Shown here: piece by piece, positions 42,281-57,560 of the stretch
Layout of the letters: every line of letters begins with the position of its first letter
Numbering within the stretch: position 1 is the stretch's first letter
Assembly: GCA_013399895.1 (NCBI GenBank)
Contig: VXBA01003437.1
Location: 3,595,411-3,659,410 of the forward strand
Reading direction: 5' to 3'
DNA length: 64,000 bases
Source of the DNA: Serilophus lunatus
Taxonomy: Eukaryota > Chordata > Aves > Passeriformes > Eurylaimidae
The notes under the pieces: generated by a model
Seen by the model: the letters and a program-made list of their open reading frames with translations, nothing else
Database searches by the model: none
What the model was told of the DNA's origin: nothing
Made by a program: the position numbers and the translations under genes

Positions 42281-45216
42281 CTGTCAACAAACGGTATCCA
42301 ACACATAGATGAGGACAAAAAGGGATTGTTAGTTTTGCATTGTGTGTTCATGCACATATGCATTATGTTTTCCTGCCTTTCCCCTTGTTAAGAACACAAG
42401 TCAAAAGGAAAACTGTCTTGTCTTGCTCTGTGCAACCAACGTATTCTGAATTATTAGCTAATCCAAAATAATTATACAACGTTATCTTCCAGAGGCTAAA
42501 AAAAATGTCATAAGTGGGGGGATGAGAAATCAGCTAGTGGGACAATTATTTTTATTTTAACGGCCAAACTTCAGAATTGTAAATGAGGAAACTGAAAGAG
42601 AAAAATACGTTTAAAACATTTTGAAAGTTTGGAGTAACAACATGAGCAACAACTAATATGAACTTTTTTAGTACAAACTGTACAAAGCCAACTTAATTTT
42701 CTTGTAGTATAAGGTAATATAGCTCTATGGATAGTAGGGAAGTAACGGAGTTCATATCTCAAGTTTAAAAGTCATTTGACAGCTTTGATAGCATTTTCAG
42801 AGGCAAATTAAGAAATCAGGGGGTAGATAAAGCCCTCATAGGCTTTAGCTACAAAACATTCCACCCATGGGTAGTATGACAATGTAGAAAGAAGTACAAT
42901 TTAAGAGACCTGAAGGATTCACTCAATCTTCTGAGTAACAAAAGACCTTGGACAGAGTAGAAATGTTCAGTCTTGGGCAAGGCACTTCCAGCAGTAAGTA
43001 AAGGATGATTACTTACCTTGTAAGTATGATCGACAAGGAAGAATTGACTATACCAATACTACTTATTCTGAAAGGGTGAGGGCAGGAGGAAGGGAACTCT
43101 GAAGATAAAAAAGTTGTTTGAAAAAGGAAGAACATAATCCACTTCCTCATGTCCACAACACACAAAAAAAATGCCACGAGTTTAAATTGCAACAGAGAGT
43201 TTAAAAGACTTCTTGACTATGCCACACTCGCTCTGTTATATAGGGACCTTAGTTCACTGAAAATCTTGCTACAGATTCAAGATCACAAAATAAATGCTAA
43301 TAGAGTTCAGCTGCACAATGAGGAAAAATCACAAGTCATTATTATCCCTAAGTTTAAGAAAGAAAAATTCTAAGTTGATACAGGGGCTCCTACAGGTAAG
43401 AAAACATTTTTCCAGTTTGTGTGCTGTGGCCTGCAGAAAGGGAGCCGGGAGGCTCAGTAGGGCAGCAAAACATCAACATGGAACTAGGAAATACGAGGGG
43501 GTTTGCTGGCTCTCTGCTTGTTTCCCACTGCAATCACAAGGCCTGTGTTCACACCCATAGAGTACTAAAAGCCTCAAAAATCTCATCCAAGAGAAGACTG
43601 CAAACAGGAAGCATTAACAACCCAGAAGCTCAAGAGTCTGTCTAGTAGGAAGTCTGTAAAGGCAGTGCTGGAAAGGATGAACTGTGATCAAAGTCACCCT
43701 TCCCCCATTCTTAGACAGGAAGAGAAGGAAAAGAAGGGTGTGGGGAATGGAAAGAGCTGAGAGAACGAACACACATTTTAACCATTGACTCACTAGATCA
43801 CACAGCAGCAGGTGGAAAAGACTCTAGTAAGGTCTGGGAGGAAAAAAAGAAAACACAGATGTGGACACAGATGCTCATCTGCCCAGATAACCATTTTTCC
43901 TGTCTAGACAAAGGTTACTATAAATACAACTCCTCACATCACCACTGTTATCAGCCAGACATTCCAAAGGGAAACGCCGGGCTCTGTAAAGGAAAATATT
44001 CTAACAATCTCGGCATGTGCCAGCTCTGAGTTATAAAATCATATATAGCAAGATATAGATATAGATTCCCTGACTTGCTATCCTTTAGCAATCTAGTCTG
44101 TATTTAAAGAAACAAAGAAAGCAAGTATTTTCTTTTACTCAAACTGTAGGACTCAGGGTGACCCTTTCCTCCCTCTCCTCCTCCTCCACAAGGAATTTCA
44201 AATGTATTTTCTACAAAACATAACAGAAAGGGTGGAAACTTTGCCTTTCCTCAGCTTGTTTGTTATTTTATCATCACTTGCTGAAGTTCAAAGAGGGATT
44301 ATATGCTGGTGGCCGCAGACAGAGCACAGTGGCCTATGGCACAACTCACTGCATGCCAAAGCACCTCTGCTAGTGAGTTGCCAAGAGACACAGGGGTCTG
44401 AGAACACTATCTAGTTTTATCTTCGCTGACACATCAAAAGGCCTCTGGAAGCTGAGCCATGACCATGAAACACATTTCACCTAGATGTTTTCATAGCTGC
44501 ATGCTGACCGGTCTTCTAGCTCAGTCTGTCATATCTACACAGCTAGTTTTGCATGATTTAACTACTAAGCTGCATACAAAAATATAATCTGACTAACTCT
44601 CCTTAAATGTAATACTCTTGTTTTGGCCCAAATATATCCACACATAAGCTCTTTAAAGTTCATTTTAGCTGTCTATACAACTAACAAAGCCATCTTCTTT
44701 TCCAAGCTTCATCTGTCAAGGCCTGGACTGCCACATATGAGAAATCAATCCCAAATTCATGCCTGCTGAAGGTCCTTTTACCAGCTATTTTAGAAACTGT
44801 AGATTCCAATGTTCCTCCCCAGTTTTGAAGTGAGCAGTTTCATCTGGCCTCCAAAAGTTACTCCTCACATTGCTGCTGAATTTGGCAGTATCTTCATGTA
44901 ATTTTTTAAGTTCACATTTAAGTCTTGTGTTACTAAATCACCATGACCAATGTCATGAAGTTGTTATACGTAAGCAGTCTTTTCAAATCGCAGGGTAGTC
45001 TCCAAATCAGTTTGACTATATAGGTTTTGGTCCTCTTGAAAACAAGGATGAAGTTAAGATATAATGTTAAAGCTCACATAACAAATTATGCAGTTTCAAG
45101 ACACAGCCAGCAAGTTGATTAAATACAAGGAAATAACCTACCAGTGCTAAACAGGAACAATACCACAGCTAATACAGACAGCAAGGGGAGAAGAAGTTTG
45201 CAGGAGACAGTCTTAC
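42281..45216 (-). other. EXT2: EXT2 intron between coding exons 5 and 4 (2.9 kb)
   Basis: No transposon recognised. A pyrimidine-rich CTC-type tract lies at about 44161-44187. Confidence 0.85.
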
Positions 45217-45412
45217 CTGAAGCACCTGAGGATAATCAAAGACTTGATTCTTGTAACAGCGTTTGCGAACAGCAGGGACCCCATCTGACAGATTTGTACA
45301 TTTGTCTAGGATCAACACTGATTCCCCATTCTCAGCCTGAAGAGCTTCCAGTTCAGACTGGTATTCTGGGTGCAGGGCCATTTGAGATGACAGAATGAAA
45401 TACCTGCGAGGA
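45217..45412 (-). CDS. EXT2: EXT2 coding exon 4, residues 248-313
   Basis: This 196-bp exon encodes PRRYFILSSQMALHPEY, then ESVLILDKCTNLSDG, and ends DYPQVLQ, all recognisable EXT2 GT47 sequence. The acceptor is TTTTTCAG (45414-45413) and the donor CAG|GTAAGA (45216-45215). The exon ends on a complete codon. Differences from the human protein sit in the variable stretch after LHPEY, where the bird copy reads QSELEALQAEN. Confidence 0.97.
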
Positions 45413-46969
45413 CTGAAAAACCACAGCAAGGTCACCTGACAGCACTGGGAGCTCACCTACAAGATGGTCTAGAACACATTTCCTTCCATCCTGGGAAAGC
45501 AGAGCAGGATTAACTAAATGTGGACACGCTGCCAAGATCATATTTTCAGAAAAGGCTGGAAAAGGTATTGGTGCAACATAATTGAATCTGGGCTAGGAAG
45601 TAGCTCAACATTATTTACAACTCTGAATAAACTCGTATTTGAAAAGAGTGCTCATTACATTAGAATAGGCACTCGCATTATAATCTCTATTATAAACTTA
45701 AACAAACACTGCCTAGGCTATGTATACCCTGCTATTGCTGCCAGTATTGTTTGTACTTTTGTTTGGTGCTTGTGCACCAAAACAAAATAGATGGGACACT
45801 GAATGCTGCCGGTAATTTCTCCTCCCACGTATTTTCTCATGAATTTTAATTGGAAAAAGACACTGAACTGACAACTCAGTATTTCATATTTAGTTTAATT
45901 AGTCTTCATATAGTGACAGCAGCAACAAGCTGCGGAACAAGCTCATCTTTTTCAACTGTGATTCAGCTCTGTCCCTTTTGGGTAATATAAAGGCAGCATT
46001 TCCAGGAAAAAGTTGAATTCCCATTATCCTATACACTCTCAACTCCTACCATGTTCCAAAACCATGAATATTGAAAACGTGCCTTGACACTGAAGCTTTT
46101 AAAAACACTAATTAACACCGGAGGTAAACCTCACAGGAATACAGGCTCAAATGAGGTGCTTGCTGCTTTAAAAAATTATGCTAATATTGGAAAATAGCAT
46201 GTCATAATTGTCATACTCATCTACTTGAGTTTCCTTTTTAAACAGGTCAGCTATGTCAGACTGCTCCAGAGTTCCCCACTGAAAGGAACACACAGAGAGT
46301 GACTGCCCTCATGCTGCCAAAAGAACACAGGAAGCACGAGGCCTGCACTTAGGATTGCAGTTCTACTCCACGTGATGCTATCTTTAATTTACAGCTCTGA
46401 AAACACATACAAACACACACACTTTATAAAGTCAGACCTCTCCTGCTGCTCTTCTCACCTCTTCTACACATTTTCATGCTGGTCACTTTAGTAGCTCCAA
46501 TTAGCAGATGAGACTTGCATAATATTTTTTTAAACATTCTTTTTCCCAAGCCTCCAGCTGCTACCAGCTTACTACCAGCAGCTCTATGGAATATATATTT
46601 CCAGCAAAGGTGGATTAAATCCATCTAAAGAGGCAACTAAATCAAATCCCTTCCCATCGACTGTGTAAGAGGCCTTAAAAAAAGGAAATAGATCATATTA
46701 AATGCCTAAAAACAGCTAAAAATATGTAGGTGTTTGCATGTATGTTTAAAAACAAATTTTGCCTTGAAATTGTCATCATCCTACTCAAAACCTAGCTATC
46801 GCATCTTGCTACGAAAGAAAGCACATCCTATCTCTCATGGCATAATGCAGTAGCACAGTGGAATGCAGTAGTTCATCCCAAGCAAGCCTGAATTCTGAGC
46901 GGCGTGTCCTTGTCACACCCCTCCTGCACAAAGCCACAGGAGCCGTAGATGCGTCCCACCAATAGCTGG

Positions 46970-46982
46970 CCACTAGATGGCA
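46970..46982 (+). promoter_or_regulatory. CTCF-like motif
   Basis: CCACTAGATGGCA matches the CTCF core pattern CC-A-N-Y-AG-R-K-GGC-R at every position. It sits in a locally GC-rich patch (46895-47000) within an AT-rich intron. Motif match only; no binding data. Confidence 0.45.
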
Positions 46983-48019
46983 CTCCGGGGACCAGGCTGC
47001 TCGTCACAAAAATACTCCCAGTTTTGAGAAAGTGAAAGTTCCAGCACATTCACTGAATACAAGACTCATATTTCTTATCCGACCCAAAAGCAGTCATACA
47101 TGAACAATATGACTGCATCACTCTTTACAGTTGGTTCTATACATGCTGAAACCTATCACCACATTCATGGTTTCCAGACAGAAAGACAAAGCATTCTTTC
47201 ACTCTGTAACGTGATGTAGTAACACTTGGGACCTAGGAAGAATCAACTGGGATGCACCCTGATGCCCCTACCCTGGCTCCGTCCAGGAGCATCACAAGTA
47301 GGAACATAAAAGGCATGAGCAAAGTAAACCACTGCTGCACAAGTTTGTCCTGACTGTAAAATATTTTACTGCAGTAAAATACCTGGGAGCAGCCCAGAGC
47401 AACAGCGAGTGCATCGCCCTTATCAGAAATGACAACTGAAGCCAAAGACCACTAAATTTTGTGTCTGATAGAGGCTGTACCCTTTCAAGCACGGTTTTCA
47501 ACTTTGAAAATTCATGTTCTGTACAGAACATTGCCAGAAGGGCCTAAAGTTTCTGCAGTTCTAAACTGGATCTTCTTAGTGAGTAGACGTATCATCGATC
47601 TCCACTGCCTCAGACTGCCCATCTTTTAAACCATGTTACAGTGAAACACTTTCAGCTGTGTCATTAAAAGATTTATGAAATATTAAAACAGCAACCTTCC
47701 ACAATCAATTAAAACATGTTTTTCAGACTTCTACTTACTCTTGGTCTGAAGACATGAATGGAGGAGTGAAACCACCATTTTCCAGGATAGCTCATTTCAA
47801 TGGATAAATTGTCAGATAAAAATAGAGCTTTATTTCCCAATTGTCTTGCTTTACTTCCAACTACAAGGTTTGGGGAGGGAGCATTTGTGTTGTTTATGTG
47901 TATGTCTTACTCCACTACTTTAAAAAAGAAACAAAATCAGTATTCAAAGCTCTGGATGTACGTATCCCCATGACTACATCAGTTCCCATTCTCCTTTTTC
48001 ATGAGCTTAACCACAGGTT

Positions 48020-49062
48020 GGGCACAAAGAGTTACAGTGAACGGGGTAACATAAGACTGGCACCCAGGCACTAGTGGGGTTCTGCAGGGCTCCATCTGAG
48101 GCCCTGTGCTCTTCAACCTCTTCATAAGCGACTCCAAGAGATACTAATCAAGTTTGCGGACAATACTGAATTGGGAGGAGCTGTTGACTCCCTCTAAGGC
48201 AGGGAGGCCCTGCAGGGAGACTTGGACAAATTAGAGGACTGGGCAATCACCAACCATGTGAAGTTCAACAAGCGAGAGTGCCAGATTCTGCACCTGGGAT
48301 GGGGTATGTACAGACTTGGGAATGTACATACACCCAGATGTATGTACAGACTTGGGAATGAGATGCTGGAAAGCAGTGCCATGGAAAGGGACCGGGGGTC
48401 CTGGTTGATGGCAAATTGAATATAAGTCAGCAGCACCCTGGCAGCCAGGAGGGCCAACTGTGTCCTGGGGGGCATCAGGCAAAGCATCACTGGCTGGACA
48501 AAGGTGGTGATTTGTCTGCTCTGCTCTGCACTTGTTGCAGCCCCACCTCGAGTTCTGTGTGTAGTTTAGAATGCCACAATGTAGGAAAGAAAAATCTGCC
48601 AGACAGTCCAAAGGAGGGATATAAAGGCAAAGGCCCTAGGTGGGAAGCCATACAAGGAGCAGCTGAGGTCCCTTTGGTTGTCCAGCCTGCAGGAGTCTGA
48701 GGGGAGACCTGGTTGCTGTCTGCAGCTTCCTCATGAGGGGAAGAAGAGGGGCAAGCACTGATCTCTTCTCTGTGGTGACCAGTGACAGGACCTGAGAGAA
48801 TGGGCTTAAGTTGTGTCAGGGGAGGTTTAGATTGAATATTAAGAAAAGGTTCTTGACCCAGAGAGTGGCTGAGCACTAGAACAGGCTCCTCAGGGAAGAG
48901 GTCACAGCATGAAGCCTGACAGAGTTCAACAAGTGTTCAGACAATGCTCTCAGGCACATGGTGTGACTCTTGGGGCTGTCCTGTGCAGGACCAGGAGTTG
49001 GGCTTCAATGATCCTTGTGAGTCTCTTCCAACTCAGGATATTCTCTCTCTTTAAAGCCACAA
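48020..49062 (+). mobile_element. CR1 LINE, 3' part with reverse-transcriptase remnant
   Basis: This is the longest transposon copy seen. It starts in the reverse-transcriptase domain (remnant of the SGVPQGS block at about 48070). It passes the catalytic box at 48153-48164, which reads FADN instead of FADD, and the LEDWAITNHVKFNK segment near 48225. It runs on to the 3' tail GATGATCCTTGTGAGTCTC-like block and AACTCAGGATATTCT. Stops and frameshifts break the frame, and a 36-bp internal duplication lies at 48305-48360. The element is 5'-truncated and dead. Confidence 0.9.
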
Positions 49063-49213
49063 TCCAGGTATAGCACACTTTTATCATTGTAATAGTGGTT
49101 TTTAGTCATTACTTTGCTCTTTAAATAAACTGTCTAAAGTGATCATTTAATAGGGAATCCACATGGCTTTGAATTACTGACCTGCTCTACTTCCACTTGA
49201 AAGAAATCAAACA

Positions 49214-49258
49214 TATTATTTATTTATTATATTATCTATTTACTATTTTATTTATATC
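49214..49258. repeat. TTTA/TAT-rich simple repeat
   Basis: AT-only run of TTTA and TAT units immediately beyond the CR1 copy. Confidence 0.85.
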
Positions 49259-49607
49259 CAAATTACCTTGTCAGCTCACTGGAAATACTGAATATAATTC
49301 TACCAGAAACACTGTCATGCTGTCATATTGTACAGGTCAGTTTCTTGCGTGGGAAAACCAGACCAATTAAAAAAAAATCCTCAATTCACAGCTACATTGG
49401 CAGATGAACCAAGACCATTAGCATTAGAACCATCAGGACTGGAAACATCATGTATTTTAATAGCAAGAGCTGTTAAAAAACATTCTTACAAAATTACCAT
49501 TCTTACAAAGCTTACCATAAAGTTGGTGGATATATTTATAGTTTATCATCATCAATACTGAACATGATATTGAATATACTTTGCCCAATTCACGGGGATT
49601 ACTTTAC

Positions 49608-49724
49608 CCTGGTCCTCTTTCTGGCAGATCTACTTCTCCCGACAAGGGGCTGTAAACAGGAATACTGACATCGTAGCCTTGCCGGTACGTCCACGTGGAG
49701 AAACCTCCCCCAGCCAACAGAGCT
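49608..49724 (-). CDS. EXT2: EXT2 coding exon 3, residues 209-247 plus two bases
   Basis: This 117-bp exon encodes ALLAGGGFSTWTYRQGYDVS and then IPVYSPLSGEVDLPERGP, the middle of the GT47 exostosin domain. The acceptor is TTTTCTAG (49726-49725) and the donor GG|GTAAAG (49607-49606). The first base completes Arg209 and the last two start Gly248. Compared with the human sequence as I recall it, Gly replaces Ala and Arg replaces Lys near the end; both are conservative. Confidence 0.97.
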
Positions 49725-54199
<4,475 letters not shown>

Positions 54200-54226
54200 T
54201 CAACACACTGAGGTCTGAGCACACAC

Positions 54227-54762
54227 CTGGATAACTGTGCCAAGGCTTGAGCTGTCTCTTTGATACGGAGAGCGTTCTGGTTGAGGACATCTATGGATGG
54301 CACGAACAGGCAGGCCCGGTTCACATCGTCCGTGTAGAACTCGCTGTCCGAGATGGCCGTCAGCAGCTCGTTGTACTCCCTGGAAATGGTGTTGCTCACC
54401 GACGTCCCGTATTCATCCACGTACTTTTTCAGTGAGTAGATATACACCTTGATTTTGTTTTTGGGATTGAAGCCACACCTATAGACATCGAAGCAGGTGT
54501 GCATCCTGCAGCTGAGGTCTCCCCGCTCAGGAATGGGGCTATCAGCAGGAAGCTTGACCACAGGCACGTCATGGATGCTGCGTTTTTCAACAGTCCAGTC
54601 ACTGGATGACTCAATGGAGTGAGGCCAGAACTGGAACATTCCAGTGGCAATTAGGCCAAGCAGAACTATGGAAAAGAGGGTGATGTAATAGATGCGATGC
54701 TTGGTTTTCATCCTTGGGATGAGGGCTGGACCCCGGGTGTTATATTTGGCCGACGCACACAT
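54227..54762 (-). CDS. EXT2: EXT2 coding exon 1 (gene exon 2), residues 1-178 plus two bases
   Basis: The exon encodes the cytosolic tail, the signal-anchor (about residues 25-45, then the WPHSIESS stem) and the first part of the GT47 exostosin domain. The protein starts MCASAKYNTRGPALIPRMK, nearly identical to mammalian EXT2, which fixes the start ATG at 54762-54760. Other EXT2 stretches visible are SCRMHTCFDVYRCGFNPK and NRACLFVPSIDVLNQN. The donor is AG|GTGTGT, with GT at 54226-54225. The last two bases (AG) form an Arg codon with the first base of the next exon. This is the longest coding exon of the gene, and its open frame is the strongest single coding signal in the window. Confidence 0.98.
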
Positions 54763-54786
54763 AATGGAATCAATTCTCTCTTGTCT
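54763..54786 (-). other. EXT2: EXT2 exon 2, 5' UTR part
   Basis: A plausible splice acceptor, TTTTGTAG, lies at 54788-54787. It leaves 24 noncoding bases before the start codon. This agrees with the known vertebrate layout, where EXT2 exon 1 is noncoding and exon 2 carries the ATG. The acceptor is inferred from the motif only; no transcript is available. Confidence 0.6.
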
Positions 54787-56130
54787 CTACAAAATAGGGA
54801 GAGAGGTTTTAGGATGGACTCTGGAAGGCATGCACAGCTATCACAATGCAGAGAAACACCCAGTAAGCCCTTCCATGGAAGGTTCTTGGCCTCAGCAGAT
54901 TGCAATGAACTTTCTTCAGAGGCTGACATCCCGCCAGAACATAAGATGCCAGGCTGGACTGCCACTTGGCCAGCACAAATTGGGGCTGATCTGCTGGGCC
55001 GGATGGTAACAAAATTATGTTGACCAGTTAACAACCACAAGTCAGAAAAAGGCATGGCTTGGACAGCAAGGGGTAGGAGGGAATCTCAGCCACTGCAGAA
55101 GCAGTGAGGCTTCGTAAGTCCCACCTCACCTGCAGCAAAGTGTATTCACAGTGAATAAATAAAAAAACAAAACTCTTATCTACAAGAGAAGAGAAATAAT
55201 TAGGATCATAATGCTATTTCTAAGGAAAAGGTGCTTTTGAGCTGAATTTCATAGGAGCCCCATATCTCACTAGCATGATGGTAAACTACTTCGAGCAAGA
55301 AAAAGAAAAGTAATTTGTAATATTTGTTGCCTTCTGGGGCAAAAAAAGGTGTTCTATAAGCTGCCACTGCAGATACACTAAGAAAATCATTAAAGTAATG
55401 GTTCACCATAGTCTGAACTACAGCTGTAATGAAAAACATGATGTAATTTAAAGTATCACAATCTACTGTCACACAACTACTGTCATCTTTGGTATTTCTT
55501 ACAACTTTTTACTCATAGAATTGTGGTTCCTGCAAAAGGCAATTTACATTAACTACAGACTGAAGATTCAGCAAGGAAAACCGGTTTAGGTTTTCCTAAT
55601 ATATATAATATTTCCATAATAAATAACTTAAACCTGAACTCTTCGCAGCGAGAGCTTTTTAAAAGTAGTAAGTACATTTTCCAGAAAAAAAATATGAATG
55701 ATTATGTGTTTTCCTTTTGGACAAATGGGATGTTTTCTTTCTTTGTAAGCTAGAAAGAAAGTCTGACAAGTCAACTGTCCAGCAGACAACAAATATGAAT
55801 AAAACAAGTATCAATGGACAAAACGAGTATCAATTTCATTATCAATCAAATGGTCTTTATAAGACATTGGGGGTTTTGCCAGTTCTTAACAAAAGACTGT
55901 CAGGATAGGGTGGCTAACTGTACTTACACTCAGTAGCACTAAAATAATCTCAGATAATAATAAACATTCCACTTTTAACAGCTGCTCTCATCAACTTACT
56001 TCCACATTCTGGCTCTGGAAGAAACTCCTCCTTTACAAGGCAATCCATCAGCAATGCCATGACCAGGACAGATACCGGAACGCTACATTACTATCCGTTT
56101 TATAACTAAAAACTTTCCATACTCTTCCGA
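54787..56130 (-). other. EXT2: Probable EXT2 intron 1
   Basis: Lies between the inferred exon 2 acceptor and the CpG island. Open frames here do not match EXT2 or any family I know. No repeat seen. Confidence 0.65.
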
Positions 56131-56680
56131 CTGTAACCACCTCGTTCCCTCCTTCCTGACACAGCGCCAGCACCACCCGCTCGATGACAAAGACGGCACA
56201 TTTCAGTCCCTCGGCAGATCCGCCCAGATCTGCGCCCGGGGGGGCACAACCCGCGTGGAAAGGTCCCTCTCCACCCACGGGAACGTTCCTCCGCTCTGGC
56301 ACAGCACACAGGCCACCTGGGCAACTGCAGGCACGGCACAAGGGGCGCTGGAGGTAACGGGAACCAGACGCGGCAGAGCAGAGAAGTGGAAACACCCCCC
56401 CGGGCGCGGGATGCAGGATGGACGCACCGCTCTCCGCGGGACACGGCGGGCGGCCCGAGCCCGGCCCGCAGCACCGCCGGCAGGAGCCGGGCGCTCGCCC
56501 TNNNNNNNNNNCCCACCCTGCCGAGCCGCGGGGGTGGGATCCCGCCGGGTGCGATCCCGCCCTGCCGAGCCCCTCATGGCCCCGGGAAAAGGTAGGCGTC
56601 TCTTGCCTTGGGCGGCCGCCGCCACTCGCCTCTATCCGCAGAGCGCTCAGCCCCCTCGCCCTGGCTGCCCCGAAGCCTGC
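56130..56680. promoter_or_regulatory. EXT2: CpG island, likely EXT2 promoter and noncoding exon 1
   Basis: This is the only dense CpG and GC-rich stretch in an otherwise AT-rich window. It lies about 1.4 kb upstream of EXT2 exon 2, where the noncoding first exon and promoter are expected. I see no TATA box. I could not fix the transcription start or the exon 1 donor, because several weak minus-strand GT sites exist. A 10-N gap sits inside it. Long open frames across this block on both strands are a normal effect of GC richness and are not called as genes. Confidence 0.8.
56502..56511. other. Assembly gap (10 N)
   Basis: Ten undetermined bases lie in the most GC-rich part of the CpG island. 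The round length suggests a placeholder, so the true size is unknown. Confidence 0.99.
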
Positions 56681-57128
56681 TTCGTTGTGGGAAGTTTTCT
56701 TCACTGCTGGTGATTTTTCTTCCAAGGCTGCACCTGATTTAATCCCAGCCCGGTGGCTGAAGCGTGTCTGCAGGATTTGGACGGTACCGTTCAGAGCAGG
56801 CACTGGGACAGTGTTAGTGTTTATCTGGGAATGCAAAATTCGTATCGATGAGCCACCACCGCCCCAGTTTTCAATACTTTCATATTCTTGGTTCACTCTT
56901 CTCCAGTTCCGTGCACTTCTCCAAAACTACATTGGGCTTTCTCATTGACCGAGGACTTTTGGGTCTTGTGTCGCTTTCCCACCTGCCAGATCACGCAACT
57001 TGAGAACCCAAACCTACACCTGCCTCAAAAGTAACTCGAACCAACACCTCTCCTGACAGAAGTTGCATAAAATTCCAGCTGTATGGGAATCACATTTCCA
57101 AAAATGGGAGCTGATTTGTTCCATAGGG

Positions 57129-57156
57129 AAAAAAAAAAAAAAAAAAAAAAAAAAAA
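57129..57156. repeat. Poly(A) run of 28
   Basis: Uninterrupted A run six bases before the CR1 end at 57163. Confidence 0.98.
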
Positions 57157-57162
57157 GTGTAA

Positions 57163-57560
57163 GATCATAGAATCATAGAATGGTTCGGATTGAAAAAGAC
57201 CTTACAGATCATCTACTCCCAGCCCCCCTTCCATAGGCAGGGACACCTTCCACTAAATCAGGTTGTTCAAAGCCCCGTTCAACTTGGCCTTGAAGACTTG
57301 CAGGGATGAGGAGGCTTCCACAACTTCTCTGGGGAACCTGTGCCTCACTACCCTCACTGTAAAGAATTTCTTCCCAATATCTGATCTACATCTACCTTCT
57401 CAGTTCAAAGCCATCCTATCACTGCATGCCTTCGTAAAAAGTCCTTCTCCAGCGTTCTCAGAGGCTCTTTTCAGGTTGCTCTAAGGTCTCCCCAGAGCCT
57501 TCTCTTCTCCAGGCTGAACAACCTCAATTCGCTCAGCCTGTCTTCATAGCAGAGGCTGAT
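57163..57560 (-). mobile_element. CR1 LINE 3' fragment
   Basis: The plus strand begins ATCATAGAATCATAGAATGG, the reverse complement of the CR1 terminal repeat. It continues through the complement of the CCTTCCAAC-type tail and TTGGCCTTGAAGACTTGCAG, ending in AGGCTGAACAACCTCAATTC. The element therefore points along the minus strand. It is 5'-truncated, and the 73-codon open frame over it is not a gene. Confidence 0.93.

Larger units (their letters stand above)
45413..49607 (-). other. EXT2: EXT2 intron between coding exons 4 and 3 (4.2 kb)
   Basis: This intron contains a 1-kb CR1 copy (about 48020-49062), a TTTA-type repeat (49214-49258) and a small CpG-containing patch at 46895-47000 with a CTCF-like motif. 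Nothing else is recognised. Confidence 0.85.

Noticed and set aside
48194..48876. Several open frames of 65-129 codons on both strands
   Set aside because: They are fragments or shadows of the CR1 element at 48020-49062.
54692..55055. Overlapping open frames of 105-115 codons upstream of the EXT2 start
   Set aside because: They lie in probable intron 1 and partly antisense to exon 2, with no similarity to EXT2 or other proteins I know.
56048..56948. Long open frames on both strands across the CpG island (up to 282 codons)
   Set aside because: They overlap each other on both strands, run through the N gap and are rich in Gly, Ala, Arg and Pro, as expected from GC-rich noncoding DNA.
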